Of a stretch of DNA of 64,000 nucleotides, positions 26,834-35,545 are shown one piece after another (within the stretch, counting starts at the first letter, position 1; each line of letters begins with the position of its first letter). The position numbers and the translations under genes were made by a program. The notes under the pieces are model-generated. The model ran no database searches. It was not told the DNA's origin and saw only the letters and a list, made by a program, of their open reading frames with translations. The DNA is from Hyphomicrobiales bacterium (GTDB lineage: Bacteria > Pseudomonadota > Alphaproteobacteria > Rhizobiales > Xanthobacteraceae): assembly GCA_017305715.1 (NCBI GenBank), contig JAFKKG010000019.1, positions 1-64,000 of the forward strand. The letters run 5' to 3'.

Positions 26834-27589
26834 TCAGATCGGGGTCCGTCCGACGATGACGGACCGCGTATAGTACTCGGCGTAGTCGACCATTGCCGTT
26901 GCGGCTTCGGCAGCCGCAACTTCATCGCCGGAAGCGATCGCCTTCAGCACGGCTGCGTGCAAGGCGGCCGCTTTCGCGACGTCTTTTGTCTCGCGCTGGT
27001 AAACGAAGTAGAATCGTCGCGTCAGCGCGTTGATCGGAGCAAAGGCATTGGCGACAAAGGGATTGCGCGCGCAGGCAATGACGAAGCGCTTGGATTCGAA
27101 ATGAACGCGCAGGAACTTCATGACGTCGACGGTTGCACCCGCTTCCATGAAGGAATCGGCGATCTTCGACAGATAGCGTCGTTCATCGACGGTGGCGCGG
27201 CGTGCGGCGCGCGATGCAACCAGCGGCTCGAACTCCCGCCGCAGTTCCAAAACCAGCATCTGCTCGTGCGGGTCGATATCGGAAATCCGTATGCCATGGC
27301 GGCGGATGATCGTAACCAGCTTCTCCCATGCCAGCCGCTGCACCGCTTCCCTGACCGGCGTCCGCCCGATTCCGATGCGCTCGCTGAGCATGCCCTCGGA
27401 CCACAGGCTGCCCGGCGACAATTCCAGCGTGACGATGAGTTCCTCGAGTTTGCCATGCGCAATGTCCGCAAGCCTGTCAGGCCGCGGCTTCGATCCACGC
27501 GAGGCCTTTGGCGGCGAGGTATCGGCCGGCCATGGCGAGGAAACAGCAGGTCCGCCTTTGGCCGTTCCGCGATTATTGGCGTTGCGCAT
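26834..27589 (-). CDS. GntR family transcriptional regulator (FCD/FadR type)
   Basis: A 251-aa regulator with a GntR winged HTH (LWSEGMLSERIGIGRTPVREAVQRLAWEKLV) and a C-terminal all-helical FCD domain with HFESKRFVIACARNPF. ATG 27589 is chosen because TGAGGG lies upstream. It follows the acyl-CoA dehydrogenase gene by 14 nt on the same strand. The two operator-like palindromes upstream of that gene suggest autoregulation plus control of the divergent FAD-reductase/ABC operon. Confidence 0.9.
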   Translation of the reverse strand: MRNANNRGTAKGGPAVSSPWPADTSPPKASRGSKPRPDRLADIAHGKLEELIVTLELSPGSLWSEGMLSERIGIGRTPVREAVQRLAWEKLVTIIRRHGIRISDIDPHEQMLVLELRREFEPLVASRAARRATVDERRYLSKIADSFMEAGATVDVMKFLRVHFESKRFVIACARNPFVANAFAPINALTRRFYFVYQRETKDVAKAAALHAAVLKAIASGDEVAAAEAATAMVDYAEYYTRSVIVGRTPI

Positions 27590-27603
27590 AAACGTATTCG
27601 CCC

Positions 27604-28749
27604 TCAAAATTCCGATAGGCCTCGTGCAATGACAAGGCGCTGTATTTCGCTGGTTCCTTCGACGAGAGTCAGAACCTTGGCTTCGCCCAGGAGGCCGGAG
27701 ACATCGTATTCCTCGAATACCCCGTAGCCGCCGTGAATCTGGATGGCGAGACTCGCGGCCTCGACGGCCATCTCGGTCGAGAACAGCTTGACCATCGAGG
27801 TCTCGCCCCTGAACGGTCGGCCGTCGTCGATACGCTTTGCAGCATCGTGAATCATAAGCTCGGCAGCATAGCATTTAGTCACGATGTCAGCGAGCGGGAA
27901 GGACAGGCCCTGGTTCTGCAGGATATCGTGCCCGAACAGCTTCCTGCCTGAGCCGTAGCCGATGGCCAGCCTGGTTGCCTTGCGGGTGAGTCCCAGTGCC
28001 GTTGCCGCTACCAGGACTCGGCCGATCGCAAGCGTCGTCAGTATCTGCTTGAGGCCGTCTCCGCGGTTACCGATCATCGAGGTCTTGGGCACCCGGCATC
28101 CGTCAAAGAACAGTTCGCTGGAGGGGGCAATCCGCCACCCGATCTTGCGCCCCGGCTTGCCGATCGAGAATCCCGGGGTGCCGACCGGCACGGCGAAGGT
28201 GGACAATCCCGCAGCCCCCTTGTCCGGATCGGTCACCGCGACAACCGTCGTCACGCCATGGAGCGGGGTGCCGGCATTCGTGGAGAAGACTTTCGACCCA
28301 TCCAGAACGAAATCGTTTCCGTCTTCGCGGGCGCGTGTCTTGATTTGCGCGACGTCCGAGCCGCCATGCGGCTCCGTGACCCCGAAGGATGCGAGCATTT
28401 CGCCACGACAGAGGGGCCCAAGCCATTCCTGCTTGATTTGGTCGGAGCCGAAGCGGGCGAGCACGGTCATTGGCGCGCTGTTGCACAGAAAGATCGCGGC
28501 AAAGCCAGGCTCGGTTTCCGCCAGCCGGGCACTCAACAAAGCGGCGCCGCGCGCGCCCAGCCCGCCTCCGTCAAAGGCGGGGTCGTATGCAACGCCCATG
28601 AATCCTGCCTCGGCGAATGCCTTGACGACGGGCGTCGGGAATTGGTGCTCGCGCACGTAGTTTCCGATCACGGGCTTCATCTCGCGATCGATGAAGCGGT
28701 CGGTTGCCGCCAGCAGCGATGTTTCGTCCTCGGTCAGTTCGATCGGCAT
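27604..28749 (-). CDS. Acyl-CoA dehydrogenase
   Basis: A 381-aa acyl-CoA dehydrogenase. Unlike the two others in this window, it keeps the MCAD-type tail LVEGTSEIQ with the catalytic Glu. The middle domain has ASFGVTEPHGGSDVAQIK and FVLDGSKVFSTN, and the C-terminal domain has AIQIHGGYGVFEEYDV. ATG 28749 is preferred; an upstream in-frame TTG at 28773 is possible but would overlap the palindrome region. It is the first gene of the operon with GntR and is divergent from the FAD-reductase operon. Confidence 0.92.
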   Translation of the reverse strand: MPIELTEDETSLLAATDRFIDREMKPVIGNYVREHQFPTPVVKAFAEAGFMGVAYDPAFDGGGLGARGAALLSARLAETEPGFAAIFLCNSAPMTVLARFGSDQIKQEWLGPLCRGEMLASFGVTEPHGGSDVAQIKTRAREDGNDFVLDGSKVFSTNAGTPLHGVTTVVAVTDPDKGAAGLSTFAVPVGTPGFSIGKPGRKIGWRIAPSSELFFDGCRVPKTSMIGNRGDGLKQILTTLAIGRVLVAATALGLTRKATRLAIGYGSGRKLFGHDILQNQGLSFPLADIVTKCYAAELMIHDAAKRIDDGRPFRGETSMVKLFSTEMAVEAASLAIQIHGGYGVFEEYDVSGLLGEAKVLTLVEGTSEIQRLVIARGLSEF

Positions 28750-28774
28750 TCCCGGTTCCCGCGCAGATTTCAAG

Positions 28775-28791
28775 GTATGTTTCTAACATAC
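28775..28791. promoter_or_regulatory. Perfect 7-3-7 palindrome, candidate GntR operator (minus-side promoter)
   Basis: GTATGTT-TCT-AACATAC is a perfect inverted repeat 26 nt upstream of the acyl-CoA dehydrogenase ATG. Its TATGTT arm could be the -10 of that gene, with TTGATG about 16 nt further upstream as the -35. FadR-type GntR regulators bind sites of this size. A related site lies at 28895-28909. The binding protein is inferred from proximity. Confidence 0.6.
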
Positions 28792-28877
28792 TAGAATAAC
28801 GAAAAACATCAAACAGGCTAACCGAACAATGCGCGATAGGCCGAAAAGCCGCAATTTATGCGATAAATCGAAGAGTG

Positions 28878-28909
28878 TTGACAGGCCTTGAGAAGTATCG
28901 CTAACATAT
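28878..28909 (+). promoter_or_regulatory. Candidate promoter with second GntR-like site
   Basis: TTGACA (28878-28883) and TAACAT (28902-28907) are separated by 18 nt and lie upstream of the FAD-reductase gene. The -10 lies inside GTATCGCTAACATAT (28895-28909), which repeats the GTAT...AACATA pattern of the perfect palindrome at 28775-28791. A repressor on this site would block RNA polymerase. Confidence 0.55.
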
Positions 28910-28930
28910 TACTGAAGAAAGGGAGGGCAA

Positions 28931-30265
28931 ATGGCTGAGCGACGGGACCGGCGCGGGCAGTTGAATTTCGACACGGATGTCCTGGTGGTCGGTGGCGGCG
29001 CGGCCGGCGTCGCGGCTGCCTTTACCGCCGCCCGAGCGGGCATGCGCGTCCTTCTGCTGGAGAAATACGGCTTCTGCGGCGGCGCTGCCGTCGCCGGTCT
29101 CTCCGGGACGATTTGCGGTCTCTATGCCGCCACCGAGGGGGCGGCCCGGCCGCCCGAACAAGTGGTGTTCGGTTTCGCCGATCGCTTCATCAAGGTGATG
29201 CAGGACAAAGGCGGGATTACCGAGCCGCAACGCTATGGCAACACCTATACGTTGACGCACGACCCGCTCGTCTGGCGGGAGGCGGGCGATCACTTTCTCG
29301 CGGAGGCCGGCGTACAGGTTCTATTTCACACCAGCGTCATCGACGTGCTGACCGAGGGCGATCAGGTTCGCGGTGTGCTGGCCTGGACCAAGCAGGGACG
29401 TGCGGAGATTCGCGCCCGGCTGACGATCGATGCCAGCGGGGATGCGGACGTCGCAGCGCTCGGCGGCTTCGAGACGTTTATGGGGCAGGACGGCAAGGTC
29501 CAGAATCCGACGATGATCTTTCGCCTGATGGGGGTCGATGTGAAGCGCCTGCGGGCGCATTACGGCGAGGACACCATCATGGGCGATGAAGTGTCGCAGA
29601 TGATCCGCAATTTGCACAACAGCAGGGAATACGACCTTCCGCGTTCGAAGATATTCCTGTTCTCGACGCCACGTCCGAACGAGCTGCTATGCAATTGCAC
29701 GCGTATCATCGGCCGCGATGGTCGCGAACTCAATCCGGTGCTGGTCGAGGATATTACGGAAGCGGAGATCCAGGGCCGCAAGCAGGTCCGCGAATATGCC
29801 AATTTCTTCAAGGACAGGCTCGTCGGTTGCGAACAGTCCTTCGTAAATGACACCGGCGTTCAGGTGGGCATTCGCCAGACGCGGCAGATCAGGGGCGTCG
29901 CGACCCTTGCCAATGCAGACGTCGTCGCCGGGACCAAGAGCAAGAGCTCGATCGCCCGATCGGCGTGGCCGATCGAGCTTCATTCCGGCGAGAAGCCGCA
30001 ACTGAAGTGGTTGCTCGACGACTATTACGACATCTCCTATGAGAGTTTCATTCCCGCCACGGGCGAGGGCTTCGTGGCGGCCGGGCGTTGCCTTTCGGCC
30101 GAGCACGAGGCGATGGCGTCGGCTCGCGTCACGGCGCAGTGCTTCTCCTACGGCCAGGCCATCGGCATGGCGGCAGCCATGTCGCTGCGCGACGGAATCT
30201 CACCGCGGGAGCTTCCGGTTTCCGATCTTCGCGAAGCCCTGCGCAGGGATGGTGCGGCGATCTGA
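28931..30265 (+). CDS. FAD-dependent oxidoreductase (FAD_oxidored family)
   Basis: A 444-aa flavoprotein. The N-terminal dinucleotide motif GGGAAG is at 21-26, followed by LLLEKYGFCGGAAVAG. Near the C-terminus, GEGFVAAGRCLSAEHEAMASARV closes the FAD site, as in proteins related to fumarate reductase/ketosteroid dehydrogenase. GGGAGGGCAA precedes the ATG. It heads the second branched-chain-type transporter operon. It may reduce or desaturate a CoA-linked or free ring acid, but the substrate is not evident. Confidence 0.85.
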   Translation: MAERRDRRGQLNFDTDVLVVGGGAAGVAAAFTAARAGMRVLLLEKYGFCGGAAVAGLSGTICGLYAATEGAARPPEQVVFGFADRFIKVMQDKGGITEPQRYGNTYTLTHDPLVWREAGDHFLAEAGVQVLFHTSVIDVLTEGDQVRGVLAWTKQGRAEIRARLTIDASGDADVAALGGFETFMGQDGKVQNPTMIFRLMGVDVKRLRAHYGEDTIMGDEVSQMIRNLHNSREYDLPRSKIFLFSTPRPNELLCNCTRIIGRDGRELNPVLVEDITEAEIQGRKQVREYANFFKDRLVGCEQSFVNDTGVQVGIRQTRQIRGVATLANADVVAGTKSKSSIARSAWPIELHSGEKPQLKWLLDDYYDISYESFIPATGEGFVAAGRCLSAEHEAMASARVTAQCFSYGQAIGMAAAMSLRDGISPRELPVSDLREALRRDGAAI

Positions 30266-30337
30266 AATCACGATACGCGACGGCCGGCCCTGGGCAGGGG
30301 CGGTATCAACAACACAAACAAACGACAGGGTGAGGAA

Positions 30338-31513
30338 ATGAAGAGCTTGTTCAGGGGGAGTTTCGCAGCGGCGCTGCTGGCGGCCGCCGTTCCAGGCGTT
30401 GCCGGCGCGCAAACGGCAACGGTGAAGATCGGGCAGATCGAGGCCCAAACCGGGCCGAATGCGATCTACGGTTACATGTCGTCCCAGGGCGTTCCGATCG
30501 CCGTCGACGAAATCAACAAGGCCGGCGGTTTCAAGGTTGGCGATACCACCTACAAGCTCGAGCTGATGGCGCTCGACACGCGGGGCGATCCGAAAGAGGC
30601 GACCATCCAGCTCAAGAAGCTGCTCGAGCAGGACAAGGTCAAGTTCGTCTTCGGACCGTTCCTCTCGAACGTGTTCGTGACGGTCTTTCCCTATGCCAAG
30701 CAGTTCAACGGCAAGTTCCTGATGATGGGCGGCGGCACGCGCATCCATGAATTCGTCGGCCAGCCCGGAAATGAATTCGTCATTCGCACCTGGAACTGGG
30801 ACGCGGGGCCGAAGGGCTTCGGCGAGAAGATGGTGGATTACCTGGTCAAGACCGCGAACCCGAAAAAGGTTGCGATGCTGTTCCAGAACGATTCGGGCGG
30901 CAAGATTCTCGGCGACATCTACGAGCCGATTTTCAAGGCCCGCGGCATCGAAACCATGACCGAGTATTTCGAGCCGGGTACCAAGGATTTCTCGCCCGTT
31001 CTCGCCAAGATCGCCGGGTTCAAGCCGGACTATCTATTCCCCGGCTATTCCGATGCGGCGCTTTACGACATCGTCCGTCAATCGGTCGAAGGCAACTACT
31101 CGAAGAAATTCTTCCTGGTCCGGGGCTCGACCGGGCCCGGGCTGAAGAACAAGGATGGTCTTGAGGACTACATCGTCTACGTCCCGAAGGACTTCGAAGA
31201 GGCCGAGAAGAAGGAGCCGAAGGTCAAGCACTTCATCGACGCCTACAAGGCCTTCTACAAGCGTGATTTCCCCTACGACCAGGCGCCGCTGTGTTCGTCA
31301 TCCTGCTACGACCATGTCTACATGCTGGTCGAGGCGATGAAGAAGGCCGGCACGGTCGACGACGTCGAAAAAATCCGCAAGACGCTGCTGTCGATGACCT
31401 ACCAGGGCATGTGGAAGATCAGCTTCGACGAGCGCAGCGAGCAGATATTCAACTTCGATATCGTTCATTTGAGGAAAGGCGGCACCAAGGAAGTGGTGCA
31501 CGTCGAGCCGTAA
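30338..31513 (+). CDS. Branched-chain-type ABC transporter substrate-binding protein
   Basis: A 391-aa periplasmic binding protein (Peripla_BP_6). The signal peptide of about 24 residues ends at VAGAQ. Landmarks are VKIGQIEAQTGPNAIYGYMS, DEINKAGGF and a second-lobe segment LFPGYSDAALYDIVRQ. GGGTGAGGAA gives a strong ribosome site. It precedes its two permeases and two ATPases in the usual K-H-M-G-F order. Tandem placement with crotonases and a CoA-transferase suggests an organic acid ligand. Confidence 0.92.
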   Translation: MKSLFRGSFAAALLAAAVPGVAGAQTATVKIGQIEAQTGPNAIYGYMSSQGVPIAVDEINKAGGFKVGDTTYKLELMALDTRGDPKEATIQLKKLLEQDKVKFVFGPFLSNVFVTVFPYAKQFNGKFLMMGGGTRIHEFVGQPGNEFVIRTWNWDAGPKGFGEKMVDYLVKTANPKKVAMLFQNDSGGKILGDIYEPIFKARGIETMTEYFEPGTKDFSPVLAKIAGFKPDYLFPGYSDAALYDIVRQSVEGNYSKKFFLVRGSTGPGLKNKDGLEDYIVYVPKDFEEAEKKEPKVKHFIDAYKAFYKRDFPYDQAPLCSSSCYDHVYMLVEAMKKAGTVDDVEKIRKTLLSMTYQGMWKISFDERSEQIFNFDIVHLRKGGTKEVVHVEP

Positions 31514-31514
31514 C

Positions 31515-32375
31515 ATGACGCAAGTTGTTGTCGGCCAGATCCTCAACGGGATCATACTGGGCTCGCTATACGGGATCATCGCGCTCGGCGTGACGATGAC
31601 GTTCGGCATCACCGGCATCGTGAACTTCGCCCTCGGCCAGTTCATGATGATCGGAGCCTACGCAACCTGGTACTTCACCGATCTGGCGATGTTTCCCTTT
31701 CCGGTCGCGGTGGCGCTCGCGGTGGTTATTTCCGCCGTGGCCGGTCTGGTGGCTGACCAGGCGTTGTTTCGATTCACGCGCAACAATCTGGTCAACGGTC
31801 TGCTGGTTTCCATCGGCCTGATCTCGGTAACGGAGAGCGTGGCGTTGCTTTTGTTCACGACGACGCCCAAGAACATGGATACCGTCATCGCGGGATCGTG
31901 GACTCTCGGTGCGATCACGTTGCCGCGCATGAAGGTGGTGGCATTCCTGATGCTGGCGGCCGTGATCGGTCTGACCTGGCTGGGATTGTCCCGGGCATGG
32001 CTCGGCCGGGCGACACGCGCCTACGCGCAGAACCCGGAAGCGGCCATGCTGATGGGTGTGCCCACCAAGCTGCTTCAAACCGGCGTGGTGGTCTATTCAT
32101 GCGCGATCGCGGGCTTTGGCGGCGCGCTATATGCATGCCTGTTCTCACTTGAGCCCACGCTGGGCGGCCTGTTCATCCTGAAGGGTGTCGAGTCCGCGAT
32201 TCTCGCCGGCGTCGGCAATCTGCTGGGCGCGCTCGCCGGCGGTGTAATCCTCGGTGTCACTGAATCCGTCGGCTCGCTCTATTTGCCATCCGCGTTCCGC
32301 GACGCCTACGGGCTTGTCTTCCTCGTCGCTATCTTGCTGTTCCGGCCCGCCGGCCTGTTCGGGGGTCAAAAGTGA
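31515..32375 (+). CDS. Branched-chain-type ABC transporter permease (LivH-like)
   Basis: A 286-aa membrane protein with the LivH N-terminal pattern GIILGSLYGIIALGVTMTFGITGIVNFALGQ and about eight helices. It starts 1 nt after the binding-protein stop, and its own stop overlaps the GTG of the next permease. It forms half of the channel of the second HAAT system of this window. Confidence 0.94.
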   Translation: MTQVVVGQILNGIILGSLYGIIALGVTMTFGITGIVNFALGQFMMIGAYATWYFTDLAMFPFPVAVALAVVISAVAGLVADQALFRFTRNNLVNGLLVSIGLISVTESVALLLFTTTPKNMDTVIAGSWTLGAITLPRMKVVAFLMLAAVIGLTWLGLSRAWLGRATRAYAQNPEAAMLMGVPTKLLQTGVVVYSCAIAGFGGALYACLFSLEPTLGGLFILKGVESAILAGVGNLLGALAGGVILGVTESVGSLYLPSAFRDAYGLVFLVAILLFRPAGLFGGQK

Positions 32376-33319
32376 AAGCGCTTTGGTTTCTGATTCCGCT
32401 GTATTTGCTGCCGCTGGTCGTGAAGAGCGACACGATGCTGACCGTGCTGATATTCACGTTCCTGTTGAGTATCCTGGCGGTCGGATTCAACATCGTGTTC
32501 GGCGGCGCCGGTCAATTGACGATGTTTCACGCCGCGGCATTCGGCATCGGCAGCTATGCCACGTTCCTGTCGATGCTGCATTTCGGCCTCCCGTTCTGGC
32601 TCGGCTACCTCGTGGCGGTCGTGGTCGTCGTGCTGGTCTCGATTGTCATCGGCTGGATCTGCTTCAAGTTTCGGCTCAAGGAGTTCTATTTCGCGGTCGT
32701 GACGATGGCCTTTGCCGAGCTCTGCCGGCTGATCGCATTGAACTGGACCAGCGTGACCAACGGAACCCTCGGGATGCTGGTGCTGGAAAAGCCGACGTTG
32801 TGGCTGCCCCGCAGCGGGATCGTCAAGATCGAGCAAACGGCTGCCTGGTACTTCCTCACATTGGTCTCGCTGACGGTGGTCCTGGCGTTCTCCGCACTCC
32901 TGATGCGTTCGTGGATCGGGCGGAATTTTTCCGCGATCCGGCTCAATGAGGATCTCGCCCAGACGCTCGGCATCGACACGTTTCGCTACAAGCTGCTGGC
33001 GTTCACGATTTCAAACGTGATCGCTTCCTTTGCCGGCGCGCTCTACGGCTTCTACACCGGCTTCATCGAGCCGTCCTACCTGTCGGTCACGCAATCGCTC
33101 GACGCCATCGCCATGGTGTTGCTCGGTGGCGTCTCCACCATCCTCGGGCCGGTGGTCGGCTCGATGGTGCTGACGTCGCTGCCGCATCTGATCGAGCTTC
33201 CCGCGGAACTGCGGGTCGCGGTCTACGGCATGATCCTCATTCTCGTCATTCTGCTCATGCCGCGCGGAATTGTCGGGCTTGCTGCCGGCTTACTCAAAAG
33301 GCGAGCCCATGCTTCTTAA
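32372..33319 (+). CDS. Branched-chain-type ABC transporter permease (LivM-like)
   Basis: A 315-aa membrane protein of the LivM group with VGFNIVFGGAGQLTMFHAAAFGIG near the N-terminus and LDAIAMVLLGGVSTILGPVVG toward the C-terminus. It uses a GTG start coupled to the LivH-like stop (GTGA), and its C-terminal KRRAHAS overlaps the next ATPase start by 11 nt. Confidence 0.94.
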   Translation: MKALWFLIPLYLLPLVVKSDTMLTVLIFTFLLSILAVGFNIVFGGAGQLTMFHAAAFGIGSYATFLSMLHFGLPFWLGYLVAVVVVVLVSIVIGWICFKFRLKEFYFAVVTMAFAELCRLIALNWTSVTNGTLGMLVLEKPTLWLPRSGIVKIEQTAAWYFLTLVSLTVVLAFSALLMRSWIGRNFSAIRLNEDLAQTLGIDTFRYKLLAFTISNVIASFAGALYGFYTGFIEPSYLSVTQSLDAIAMVLLGGVSTILGPVVGSMVLTSLPHLIELPAELRVAVYGMILILVILLMPRGIVGLAAGLLKRRAHAS

Positions 33320-34076
33320 GGTCGAAAATCTCACCAAGCGCTTCGGTGGTCTCGTCGCGGTGTCGGACGTCTCGTTCGGCATCGAGAGGGGCGAGATCAT
33401 CGGCATCTTCGGACCGAACGGCTCCGGAAAGACCACGCTGCTCAATCTGCTGGCAGGGTTGCTGCCGCCGAGCACCGGTCGCGTGGTCTGGAAGGGAGAG
33501 AATATCGCCGGCGCACGCCCGAACGTCATCGCGTCGCGGGGCGTGATCAAGACGTTCCAGAACCCACAGCTGTTTTCCGAGCTGTCGGTATTCGAGCACG
33601 TCATGATCGCGAGCTTCCTCGCGTTTACGCGCATCAAGGACCACAGCCGTCTGAGCAGCTTCCTTGCGCCCGGCAAGGGCGAAGCGGTGCTGCGGGCCCG
33701 GGCGGAGAAGGCGCTGACGCTGTGCCGCCTGCAGGGAGCATCGGAGAAGTCCGCGGCGGAGCTGTCCTATGGCGAGGAGAAAATGCTCGGTGTCGCCATG
33801 GCCATGATGTGCGAACCGGAACTGCTGCTGCTCGACGAACCGGCGTCGGGATTGGGCAACGATGAAATCCACAATCTGGAGAACGTGCTGCGGGACCTGC
33901 GCGCGCACGGTACCACGCTGTGCATCATCGACCACAAGGTGGCGTTTCTCGCCAAGTTCGCCGATCAGGCGATTGCGCTTCAACAAGGCTGCAAGATCGC
34001 GCAGGGCCGTCCGAACGACGTGCTCGCCGACCCCGCCGTTGTGAAGGCCTATCTGGGACGCAGCCACCATGCTTGA
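33309..34076 (+). CDS. Branched-chain-type ABC transporter ATP-binding protein (LivG-like)
   Basis: A 255-aa ABC ATPase with Walker A GPNGSGKT at 35-42, a degenerate signature LSYGEEKMLGVA, Walker B LLLLDEPASGLG and the LivG-type tail. ATG 33309 is chosen over 33270, which would lie deep in the permease gene. It overlaps the following LivF-like gene by 8 nt. Confidence 0.93.
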   Translation: MLLKVENLTKRFGGLVAVSDVSFGIERGEIIGIFGPNGSGKTTLLNLLAGLLPPSTGRVVWKGENIAGARPNVIASRGVIKTFQNPQLFSELSVFEHVMIASFLAFTRIKDHSRLSSFLAPGKGEAVLRARAEKALTLCRLQGASEKSAAELSYGEEKMLGVAMAMMCEPELLLLDEPASGLGNDEIHNLENVLRDLRAHGTTLCIIDHKVAFLAKFADQAIALQQGCKIAQGRPNDVLADPAVVKAYLGRSHHA

Positions 34077-34788
34077 GCTTTCCGCGATATCCGCCCACTA
34101 CGGCAAGAACCAGGTTCTGCGTTCGATCGATCTCAAGGTCGGTGCCGGAGAAGTGGTCGCTCTGATCGGTGCGAACGCCGCCGGCAAGTCGACGACGATG
34201 CGCCTGATCGCGGGGTTGAAGCGCGCCACCTCGGGGTCGATCACCCTTGATGGTACCGAGATCGGGGGCCTGTCGACGCCGAAGCGCGTCAGCCTCGGCA
34301 TCGCCCTGGTGCCCGAGGGCCGTCAGGTCTTCGCGCAATCCACCGTGCTCGAGAACCTGACGATGGGCGCCTATCATCGCGCCGACCGCAACCATATCCA
34401 GCCCGACATCGACGCCATGTTCGCGATGTTTCCAAGGCTCGGCGAGCGCCGCAACCAGCGCGCCGGCTCGATGTCCGGCGGCGAACAGCAGATGGTGGCG
34501 ATCGCCCGCGGATTGATGGCGAAGCCGAAATGCCTGCTGCTCGACGAGCCGACGCTCGGCCTCGCGCCGGTCATCGTCGACGAAATTTCGGCGACGGTGA
34601 TGAAGCTGGCGCGGGACGGCATGACCATTCTGCTGGCCGAGCAGAATGCCGCGATGGCGCTGGAAGTCGCCAGCCGGGCCTACGTTCTCGCCGCGGGCGC
34701 CATCTCGGCGCAGGGTACGCCTGAGCAGTTGAAGGCGTCGCCGGTCGTTGCGCAACTATACTTCGGTGCGGAGACGACCGATGCTTGA
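34069..34788 (+). CDS. Branched-chain-type ABC transporter ATP-binding protein (LivF-like)
   Basis: A 239-aa ABC ATPase. Walker A is GANAAGKS at 34-41, the signature is MSGGEQQMVAIARGL, and Walker B is LLLDEPTLGLAP, which is the LivF pattern. It completes the second HAAT transporter and overlaps the first of two crotonase genes by 8 nt, so transport and catabolic genes are one operon. Confidence 0.93.
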   Translation: MLELSAISAHYGKNQVLRSIDLKVGAGEVVALIGANAAGKSTTMRLIAGLKRATSGSITLDGTEIGGLSTPKRVSLGIALVPEGRQVFAQSTVLENLTMGAYHRADRNHIQPDIDAMFAMFPRLGERRNQRAGSMSGGEQQMVAIARGLMAKPKCLLLDEPTLGLAPVIVDEISATVMKLARDGMTILLAEQNAAMALEVASRAYVLAAGAISAQGTPEQLKASPVVAQLYFGAETTDA

Positions 34789-35545
34789 GGTCACCAAACA
34801 GGGCCGCATCGGCATCCTCTCCATCAACAGACCCCAGCGGCGCAACGCCATGGATCGTGATCTGGTGGCGGCGCTGGTCCAGGCGTTCCGGCGTTTCGAC
34901 GCGGACCCCGATATTGCCGCCATTGTCCTGACCGGCGAGGCGCCGGGGTTTTGCGCCGGCAGCGACCTTAAGTTCATCGGCCGCCTGTCGCTCGAGGACA
35001 TGTGCCGGTTCGAGGCCGAGACCGGCGATATGGCCCGGCTCATTGGCTTCGTCCGCAAACCGGTGATTGCGGCGGTCGAAGGGTTTGCGCTCGGCGGCGG
35101 TTTCATTCTCGCTGTTTCCTGCGACCTCGTGGTGTCGGCCGATACCGCGCGGTGGCACCTGCCGGAAGTGCCGATCGGCTGGCTGACGCCATGGGGCCTC
35201 GGCGCGCTGATTTCGCGGGTCGGGGCGGTGGCGGCGCGAAAGCTCTGCTTTGCGAGTGAGGCGTTCGACGGTCGCGAAGCCAAGCGTCTCGGCCTGGTCG
35301 ATCATCTCGCCGAAGCGGGCCACGCGCACGAAGTTGCGATGGCACTGGCGCAGCGGCTGGCCGGTCTTCCGGCGCAGGCTGTCTGCTCCACCAAGCGGTT
35401 TTTCACGCTCGGCATATCGGGCATGTCCGAGGTCCTCGACGTTGAGGCCAACGAAGCGTTTGCCGGCAATTGCCTGCATCCCGTCGCCCGCGCGACGCTC
35501 GAACGCTTTGCCAGCAGATCAGAAGTGAAAGGTCGCCCATGTTAA
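34781..35545 (+). CDS. Enoyl-CoA hydratase/isomerase family protein, tandem copy 1
   Basis: A 254-aa crotonase. The oxyanion motifs are FCAGSDLK and GFALGGGFIL. The position of the first catalytic Glu (GGGCEL in hydratases) is Ile here, while the second Glu is kept in WHLPEVPIGW. This can fit a hydratase variant, a hydrolase or a ring-cleaving BadI-like enzyme. It is closely similar in layout to the next gene, with which it overlaps by 7 nt. Confidence 0.87.
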   Translation: MLEVTKQGRIGILSINRPQRRNAMDRDLVAALVQAFRRFDADPDIAAIVLTGEAPGFCAGSDLKFIGRLSLEDMCRFEAETGDMARLIGFVRKPVIAAVEGFALGGGFILAVSCDLVVSADTARWHLPEVPIGWLTPWGLGALISRVGAVAARKLCFASEAFDGREAKRLGLVDHLAEAGHAHEVAMALAQRLAGLPAQAVCSTKRFFTLGISGMSEVLDVEANEAFAGNCLHPVARATLERFASRSEVKGRPC

